A stretch of 64,000 nt of DNA from Bacteroidota bacterium (GTDB lineage: Bacteria > Bacteroidota > Bacteroidia > Chitinophagales > Chitinophagaceae): contig JAFDXL010000008.1 of assembly GCA_018267955.1 (NCBI GenBank), forward strand, positions 124,001-188,000, written 5' to 3'. How positions within the stretch are numbered: the first letter of the stretch is position 1; the number at the start of each line of letters is the position of its first letter. Made by a program: the position numbers and the translations under genes. The notes beneath the pieces are model-generated. The model did no database searches. It was not told the DNA's origin and worked only from the letters and a program-made list of their open reading frames with translations. Shown piece by piece: positions 59,028-64,000 of the stretch.

Positions 59028-61391
59028 ATGCAAAGGATATTGAAAATAGGGTTATTGTCGCTCGTACTAATGTGGGTAACAGCAGCAAGATCCTATGCGG
59101 CTGGTATTTCTATATTGCAGCCGTTCACTGATACTTTACTTTGCAAGGGTGGTAGTTTTTATCTGTATGCAAATACCGTATTCAGTTATTACGACGATAG
59201 CAATATTTTTTATGCAGAATTGTCTGATGCCAGTGGTAGCTTTTCGTCGCCTACAACAATAGGCATTACAATGGGGCAGATAGGTAATAGCATCTATTGT
59301 ACTATTCCTGCATCAGTATCTCCCGGCACAGGATACAGGATTCGCATCAGGGCTACGATGCCTGCAGAGATCAGTTCTGATAATGGTAATAATATAAGAG
59401 TGTCTCCATATCCGGCATTTTCATTACATACAAACGCCCCGGTTTGCGAGGGTACGGCGTTAAACGTAAATGCCACCTTGAACAACACCTCTTTGAGTCC
59501 CGTAAGCTTTAAGTGGACTGGCCCGAATAGCTTTTCATCAAACAGCCAGAGTACCGGGCCTAATCCGGTTGGGCTGAATGGCGGCGGCTATTATGTATGC
59601 ACTGCAACCTATTACGGATGTGCTGTTAAGGATAGTATTATGGCGCAGGTTGTTACTGCACCAACATCTATGAGAATTAGAAACAATAGTCCCGTATGTG
59701 TTGGCGACGAGCTGGATATCCTCACAGATTGCAGTATGTGCACCTCCCCGGGCATTATCTGCACATATACCATGAATACGCCGTCTGGTACGGTTAATAA
59801 TAATAATCTTATTGTTAAGAAGGCAACTGCCGCTGCTGCAGGCAAATATGTTATTGCAATTTCTGTGGCCGGGTGCACTATTAAAGATTCTATTGTAGCA
59901 GAAGTTCGGCAACGTCCTGATTCACCATGGCATATTGTGAATAGTCCTGTCTGCGAAGGAGATACCTTGAAATTGATGGCAGGTACAAATATTAAAGGCG
60001 CGTCATTCAACTGGTCTGGACCTAATGGCTTCTATGCTAATTCAGATTCTGTAAATATTCCCCGTATCACTAAAGCAGCGGCAGGGGTATATAGAGTGTA
60101 TGCTTTTTTCCAGGGTTGCCCCTCAGCAACAGCAACAGATAGCGTAGTTGTAGGTACGGTTCTTGAAAGACCCGACATCGCAGGAAAGGCAACTGTATGT
60201 AAAGGCGACTCGATCGTTTTGAACGCTAAGGGCGCTAATACACAATACGGAAGCTTTGAATGGAATTTCAATGGAGGGCATCTTTATTCCGGAAGCCATC
60301 TATCTATTACCAAAGCTCAATTAATAAACTCGGGATACTATATCGTAATGCAGAAGTATCAGGGATGTACATCACCTACCGATAGCTTTTATGTATCCAT
60401 ACCAGATATACCCAAACCGGTTGTTACAATAAACAATCCGGTATGCTGGGGGCAAAAGCTAACTATGCATATAGATGATGTGCAGGGGGCATTGTATCAA
60501 TGGATCGGCCCTGCTGTTCATGTTAATGCACAAAATGCGACAATTAACAATGTCGACTTTTCAGATTCTGGCAGGTACACCGCTTTGGTGTCTATTGGAG
60601 GATGTGTAGATAGTACGATAGGGCATGTGAGGGTTTTACCCTTACCACAAATATTAAATCTTACCGCAAATGATTCAGTATGTGAAGGTGAGAAGCTAAT
60701 GCTGTCTGCAGAAAGTGATGTGCCATCTGCTACTTTCGTTTGGCATGGCCCTAACGGATATATAGCCACCGGTAGTCGTGCTGATACTGCTATCGATAAG
60801 TCCGGGGCTGGTTATTATTATGTACAGGCATCATCCGGCAAATGCGCTTCATTGCCTGATAGTGTGCTTGTTATGGTCAAGGATTCACCGGAACCTGTAA
60901 CTATAGAAGCTAATAATAAACTTAGCTATGGACAGACCTTATTTCTTTCATGTGAATCAAACACGCCCAATGTAACTTATAGCTGGGAAGGGCCTCAGGG
61001 ATTTGCATCGCAGCATCAGAAAGATACCATCTATAGAATGACTCCTGGTATGGGTGGCAAATACACTGCAATAGCATTGGCACCTAATAGTTGTACCAGC
61101 AAGTCTGATATTGAAGTAGTCGTGGATCCAATTTCAAGGTCAAGATACTTGCTTTACCCTAATCCTAATTCCGGTAAGTTTACAGTTAAAGCAGAATTGC
61201 AGCGTGAGGCGCATGTATATTACCAGGTACTCACAGGCAGTGGTCAGGTAATTCTAAGTGGCGATGTTTATAGCTATAAAAATGAGTTCAACCTTGCGAT
61301 AGATATGGGTGATGTTTCCAACGGGGAATACCTACTGCATTTTTATAGTGCTGCAGGAAATGACGCCGTTAAGATTTCTGTTGCGCGTTAA
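59028..61391 (+). CDS. Headless T9SS surface protein with seven Ig-like domains
   Basis: This 787-residue protein has a signal peptide ending ARSYA before AGISI. There is no separate head: the mature protein begins directly with the LSD module (DTLLCKGGSF; AELSDASGSFSS). Seven Ig-like domains follow, near 137, 222, 306, 388, 470, 550 and 630. The second has extra Cys (LTDCSMCTSPGIICTY) and the last lacks the first Cys (NKLSYGQ). The sorting domain is LLYPNPNSGKF. Domain count is higher than in its five relatives, and the stalk itself may be the functional part. It is convergent with the transglutaminase-like gene, 11 bp between stops. Confidence 0.85.
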   Translation: MQRILKIGLLSLVLMWVTAARSYAAGISILQPFTDTLLCKGGSFYLYANTVFSYYDDSNIFYAELSDASGSFSSPTTIGITMGQIGNSIYCTIPASVSPGTGYRIRIRATMPAEISSDNGNNIRVSPYPAFSLHTNAPVCEGTALNVNATLNNTSLSPVSFKWTGPNSFSSNSQSTGPNPVGLNGGGYYVCTATYYGCAVKDSIMAQVVTAPTSMRIRNNSPVCVGDELDILTDCSMCTSPGIICTYTMNTPSGTVNNNNLIVKKATAAAAGKYVIAISVAGCTIKDSIVAEVRQRPDSPWHIVNSPVCEGDTLKLMAGTNIKGASFNWSGPNGFYANSDSVNIPRITKAAAGVYRVYAFFQGCPSATATDSVVVGTVLERPDIAGKATVCKGDSIVLNAKGANTQYGSFEWNFNGGHLYSGSHLSITKAQLINSGYYIVMQKYQGCTSPTDSFYVSIPDIPKPVVTINNPVCWGQKLTMHIDDVQGALYQWIGPAVHVNAQNATINNVDFSDSGRYTALVSIGGCVDSTIGHVRVLPLPQILNLTANDSVCEGEKLMLSAESDVPSATFVWHGPNGYIATGSRADTAIDKSGAGYYYVQASSGKCASLPDSVLVMVKDSPEPVTIEANNKLSYGQTLFLSCESNTPNVTYSWEGPQGFASQHQKDTIYRMTPGMGGKYTAIALAPNSCTSKSDIEVVVDPISRSRYLLYPNPNSGKFTVKAELQREAHVYYQVLTGSGQVILSGDVYSYKNEFNLAIDMGDVSNGEYLLHFYSAAGNDAVKISVAR

Positions 61392-61402
61392 GTGAGAGGT
61401 TT

Positions 61403-62227
61403 TTACGCCGCTTTTTTGTTTCTGTTCCAGATCCTTTGAGGAAGTATTCCGCTGTATTTGTCCAAGGTAAAATTTAGTTGAATGGCTTTTACAAATGTGA
61501 ATACGAAAAGGAAAAAACAAATAAGCATATAGTACTTATTTATGCCCTGAATTTGATAGTAAAGACAGAATTGATCTACCTTCTGTTTACCCCAATATTT
61601 ACTGGCAAGATTGTAAATGCCTCTTGAAAACGCTCCAAATTTATCCCAGTTACTATGTGTCCATCCCTGCTGATAATTATAATCAGGTACATAGTTGGCA
61701 GGCAAATGGTATTTATAGTAAGAATTCCAGTTTTTGGCAACATCATTGATGTCGCTCATATTGCCATTACTGTCTTTAAAATTGTGATTAAATAAAGGAT
61801 CTACTAACAGCAACTTTCCGTTATGCATCACAACCACACTCATGTGTCCGCCACGTTTGCCATTTACTGTTACTTGTACAACTTTACTTTCATACCCCAT
61901 TGCGCTTAGTAGCCTAATAAAAAAAGTAGAGTATGCTCCGCAAGCTCCTTTACCAAAATAGTAATTCTGAAAAGAGTTGGTTGTAAAGTATTTCTTGAAA
62001 GATGTAAAATCACTATTACTGAATACTTCCGTACTTGGAGACTGTAACACCGTAGAATAATGCAACGCAGTATCCATAAGTGTATTTATATCGCGTGTTT
62101 TGCACTGCGCATAAATATGTTCTTTAAGATGTACCAGAACTTCTCTCTCATAGCTCCAGTCGTTAAAGAAATTTAACGTGAGCATTAGTAAGAAGCCCGA
62201 AACAAATGCGTAAGCAAATCGAAGCAT
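61403..62227 (-). CDS. Membrane-anchored transglutaminase-like protein
   Basis: This 274-residue protein has an N-terminal membrane helix (residues 3-20) and a C-terminal one (about 232-252), with the domain between on one side of the membrane. The papain-like triad is in place: Cys96 in GKGACGAYSTFFIRLLSAMG, His128 in RGGHMSVVVMHNG and Asp143 in LLLVDPLFN. Relatives cleave or cross-link peptides or process surface polymers. The adjacent gene encodes a surface stalk protein, but a functional link is only suggested by position. A promoter candidate lies about 55 bp upstream. Confidence 0.88.
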   Translation of the reverse strand: MLRFAYAFVSGFLLMLTLNFFNDWSYEREVLVHLKEHIYAQCKTRDINTLMDTALHYSTVLQSPSTEVFSNSDFTSFKKYFTTNSFQNYYFGKGACGAYSTFFIRLLSAMGYESKVVQVTVNGKRGGHMSVVVMHNGKLLLVDPLFNHNFKDSNGNMSDINDVAKNWNSYYKYHLPANYVPDYNYQQGWTHSNWDKFGAFSRGIYNLASKYWGKQKVDQFCLYYQIQGINKYYMLICFFLFVFTFVKAIQLNFTLDKYSGILPQRIWNRNKKAA

Positions 62228-62279
62228 TGATGTCGGGTTTGTTTTACGTAGGTTAAACCTCTATACGTTACTTAAAGTG

Positions 62280-62313
62280 CAAAGATAATCGGAAAAAAAG
62301 TATATTTTCCAAA
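62280..62313 (-). promoter_or_regulatory. Candidate promoter of the transglutaminase-like gene
   Basis: On the minus strand TTTG and a perfect TATCTTTG lie 22 nt apart, slightly longer than at the two better promoters here. The implied leader is about 45 nt. Confidence 0.45.
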
Positions 62314-62373
62314 CAAATATTATAATTAACTGCTAGTTACAATTGCCGCTGAGAGCAATGAGATTTCAAAATA

Positions 62374-62649
62374 TTATTCTTCCCGCAATCGCCCGGCGTA
62401 GCTATACAGCAGTCCTTTCGTGTAGTTAAAGATGATCGTATCACCGGCTTCATCATTGATCGATATCATTTTATCTCCATCGGCGTTCACAAAAAAATCA
62501 TCCTCATCTATTTCGCCCGAAGCAATTAAATTATCAATACCTGACTTAATTTGCTCGTCTATCCGGCGTTTATAAAGTTCATTTTCTTCGATACTGTCCA
62601 TAGGCAAATATATACATATTGATGCCTCGTCACCTGCTATCTGTAGCAA
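62374..62649 (-). CDS. Small acidic protein of unknown function
   Basis: This 91-residue soluble protein has an acidic helix (MDSIEENELYKRRIDEQIKS, then GIDNLIASGEIDEDDFF), followed by a strand-rich C-terminus (VNADGDKMISINDEAGDTII; FNYTKGLLYSYAGRL). It starts 6 nt after the stop of the gene upstream, but a second ATG at 62601 would give 75 residues and remove the odd segment ICIYLP. No family recognised. It is probably co-transcribed with the 88-residue gene. Confidence 0.65.
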   Translation of the reverse strand: MLQIAGDEASICIYLPMDSIEENELYKRRIDEQIKSGIDNLIASGEIDEDDFFVNADGDKMISINDEAGDTIIFNYTKGLLYSYAGRLREE

Positions 62650-62655
62650 TGATCA

Positions 62656-62922
62656 TTAAAGCGCAAGCAACCGGCGGTTCACTTCCAATACATCGTTGGG
62701 TCCATTAATGATAATGGTATCTCCCAGACCGAAAATAAACATTAGCTTAATGGGCAGGTTCCTAAGATTGCCAAACAAGGTTTCAAGAGTTTGTATTCCC
62801 GATTTGGAATCATACTCCATCCTGCGATGAATAATAACATTATTGTCTTTTTCGGTAAGTACAAGTTCTTTTCCCGAAACTGGCCGGCAAATTACAGCCA
62901 TGACGCGTTCGCTTGTAATCAT
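62656..62922 (-). CDS. 88-residue protein, paralogue of the gene at 63090
   Basis: This cytosolic protein shares its full length with the gene at 63090: about 53 of 88 positions are the same in a gap-free comparison by eye. Conserved blocks are CRP.SGKEL, TEK.NNVIIHRR.E.D, PIKLMFIFG.GD and RRLLAL. The first half is polar with basic residues (IIHRR) and the second strand-rich. There are no known domains. The pattern of conservation supports real, selected protein-coding genes. Confidence 0.72.
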   Translation of the reverse strand: MITSERVMAVICRPVSGKELVLTEKDNNVIIHRRMEYDSKSGIQTLETLFGNLRNLPIKLMFIFGLGDTIIINGPNDVLEVNRRLLAL

Positions 62923-63089
62923 TGTAGTTTGTTTTAACGATTACGCTACATTAGAAGAGGATACCTCTAAGATAGAGCATCAATATGTATTATGCAATGA
63001 TATTTATGCTATTATATTGATGATTTTTATCTCTTCGTTTTGAGTGTAACTACATAGAGCCAGCCGTTTAGCTATTGTAAATGATTGAT

Positions 63090-63356
63090 TTACAATGCCA
63101 GGAGTCTACGGGTAACTTCATTGAAGTCTTCGGGATGATTTACTACTATGCTATCTCCAAACCCGAAGATGAACATAAGTTTTATTGGAAAGCGTTTCAG
63201 GCCGGCGAGGAATGACTCCACAGCCTGTTTGGTGTTTTTCCCGTCAAATTCAATACGACGGTGAATAATTACATTATTTGCTTTTTCTGTTTGCAGCAGT
63301 TCTTTGCCGCTAAGAGGCCTGCACATGATGGCCATTACCAGTTCCCGTGCGTTCAT
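63090..63356 (-). CDS. 88-residue protein, paralogue of the gene at 62656
   Basis: This protein (MNARELVMAIMCRPLSGKEL...) has the same length and the same conserved blocks as its partner: EKANNVIIHRR, PIKLMFIFGFGD and EVTRRLLAL. Differences concentrate in the middle (residues 38-56). It is separated from the partner by 167 bp with no gene, so the two may be expressed separately. A small binding protein or immunity-type protein is possible, but nothing in the sequence shows it. Confidence 0.72.
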   Translation of the reverse strand: MNARELVMAIMCRPLSGKELLQTEKANNVIIHRRIEFDGKNTKQAVESFLAGLKRFPIKLMFIFGFGDSIVVNHPEDFNEVTRRLLAL

Positions 63357-63447
63357 TACCTATCATTTTTTTAATGAATGATACAAATAGTAGTACAATA
63401 ATTTTTTAGAACGATTCTCTCTATTTTGGGTTGTAGCCAGGTAATGG

Positions 63448-63678
63448 TCAATAAGGCATCTTGTGTTTACTCCTGTCATAAGCGCCGTAATATTCCGTTT
63501 TTAACGAATCGCCTAATGGTAGTATAAGGTAATTGTTCTCTTTCTTGCTGATTTTAAACTCCTCTTTATAATTAATAACGATCACTCCGCTATGTACTTC
63601 CACCCATCCTATATGTTGATCCTTATCTCCCCCAAGGTATAGTTCATACCCTAACTCTTTTCCCGCTTGCATGTTCAC
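63448..63678 (-). CDS. Small cytosolic protein of unknown function
   Basis: This 76-residue protein (MNMQAGKELGYELYLGGDKD...) is strand-rich and charged (HIGWVEVHSGVIVINYKEEF), ending YYGAYDRSKHKMPY. A second ATG two codons in may be the true start. A promoter with TTG and TATATTTG 18 nt apart lies about 35 bp upstream. It is first of the four small minus-strand genes. No family recognised. Confidence 0.62.
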   Translation of the reverse strand: MNMQAGKELGYELYLGGDKDQHIGWVEVHSGVIVINYKEEFKISKKENNYLILPLGDSLKTEYYGAYDRSKHKMPY

Positions 63679-63714
63679 GTACTTATTGTTTTTTAAAGAA
63701 AATCCCTACGTAAA

Positions 63715-63743
63715 CAAATATAAGGGGAAAATACCCTCAACAA
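63715..63743 (-). promoter_or_regulatory. Promoter of the 76-residue protein gene
   Basis: On the minus strand TTG and a perfect TATATTTG (TAnnTTTG) are 18 nt apart, the same spacing as the tRNA-Lys and copper-operon promoters. Confidence 0.55.
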
Positions 63744-63872
63744 TCACCTGTAAATTAATATTATTCTGCATTATGTATAACACTTGGAGCATAATTTATT
63801 TAAAAAATAAATTACCCTTTGCAAAGCCCAAAATCATCTTAGGCAACGTATTTTGCCGGTAAATTCCAGGTT

Positions 63873-64000
63873 ATGAAAAATAGATTCTTATCCATAGCAT
63901 TATTAGCAGGTATGTTTACAGCTGCAATAAATGTTTCTGCCCAAACAAATAAAGCTGTTACTCCGCCGTCACAACAGGATCAAACCGATAAGGCTGATGG
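63873..64000 (+). CDS. Secreted protein, cut by right edge
   Basis: Only the first 42 residues are inside the window. They show a signal peptide (MKNRFLSIALLAGMFTAAIN, then VSA before QTNKAV) followed by a polar Pro/Gln/Asp-rich stretch (TPPSQQDQTDKAD). Start is clear from the upstream stop pattern. It resembles the N-termini of small Spy-like or DUF4890-like periplasmic proteins, but too little is seen to decide. Confidence 0.75.
   Translation, partial: MKNRFLSIALLAGMFTAAINVSAQTNKAVTPPSQQDQTDKAD

Noticed and set aside
1600-61391. Internal repeats of the giant genes as CRISPR or mobile-element repeats
   Set aside because: They are in-frame protein repeats (propeller blades, Ig-like domains) with third-position divergence; there are no spacers, direct repeats of constant length or transposase.

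Overview
This window reads as a chromosomal segment of a Bacteroidota bacterium, most likely a Chitinophagaceae-like relative. I base that on about ten proteins with C-terminal type IX secretion (T9SS) sorting domains, a TonB-dependent receptor with an N-terminal carboxypeptidase-regulatory-like domain, many lipoproteins with short lipoboxes, TTTG / TAnnTTTG promoters, A-rich leaders instead of Shine-Dalgarno sequences, and many signal peptides that would be cut just before a glutamine. I see no transposase, integrase, phage gene, CRISPR array or rRNA. One tRNA gene (tRNA-Lys, TTT) is present.

Layout. Positions 1-9600: a secreted protein cut by the left edge, then two giant paralogous surface proteins (seven-repeat beta-propeller head, Ig-like stalk, sorting domain). 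9.6-17.7 kb: housekeeping and stress genes (formate-tetrahydrofolate ligase, DUF1697, aldo/keto reductase, ferritin, LtrA-like membrane protein, two disordered hydrophilic proteins, thioredoxin-fold protein, pentapeptide-repeat protein, VOC protein, and a GyrI-like protein broken by an in-frame stop). 18-23.6 kb: a secreted sorting-domain protein, a serine hydrolase with degenerate motifs, tRNA-Lys and a large secreted metallopeptidase. 23.6-27.7 kb: a YiiX-like cysteine hydrolase, three lipoproteins, a double helix-turn-helix regulator, a glutaminyl-peptide cyclotransferase and a free-standing sorting-domain-like protein. 27.9-30.6 kb: a four-gene operon around an MbnP-like protein, probably for copper. 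30.7-41.3 kb: lipoproteins, two tiny membrane peptides, a histidine-kinase-like protein without an ATPase domain, a TonB receptor, ribulose-phosphate epimerase, a hybrid histidine kinase and secreted proteins. 41.4-49.6 kb: an envelope cluster (beta-barrel, TPR lipoprotein, two coupled secreted proteins), an ECF sigma operon with a divergent Spy-like protein, an arylsulfotransferase-like lipoprotein and an ELWxxDGT-repeat protein. 50.2-61.4 kb: four more giant surface proteins in a row, all on the plus strand. 61.4-64 kb: a membrane transglutaminase-like protein, four small unrecognised genes including a paralogous pair, and a secreted protein cut by the right edge.

How it fits together. The main theme is the cell surface. 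Six giant proteins share one plan: a variable N-terminal head, one conserved roughly 100-residue module containing an LSD..G.F motif, four to seven Ig-like domains, and a sorting domain. Only the head is exchanged: propeller in three, jelly-roll-like in one, unknown in one, absent in one. The cyclotransferase at 26.5 kb probably caps the N-terminal glutamines of many exported proteins made here. No T9SS machinery gene lies in the window. All calls are from reading the sequence; family names rest on motifs and were not checked by database search.
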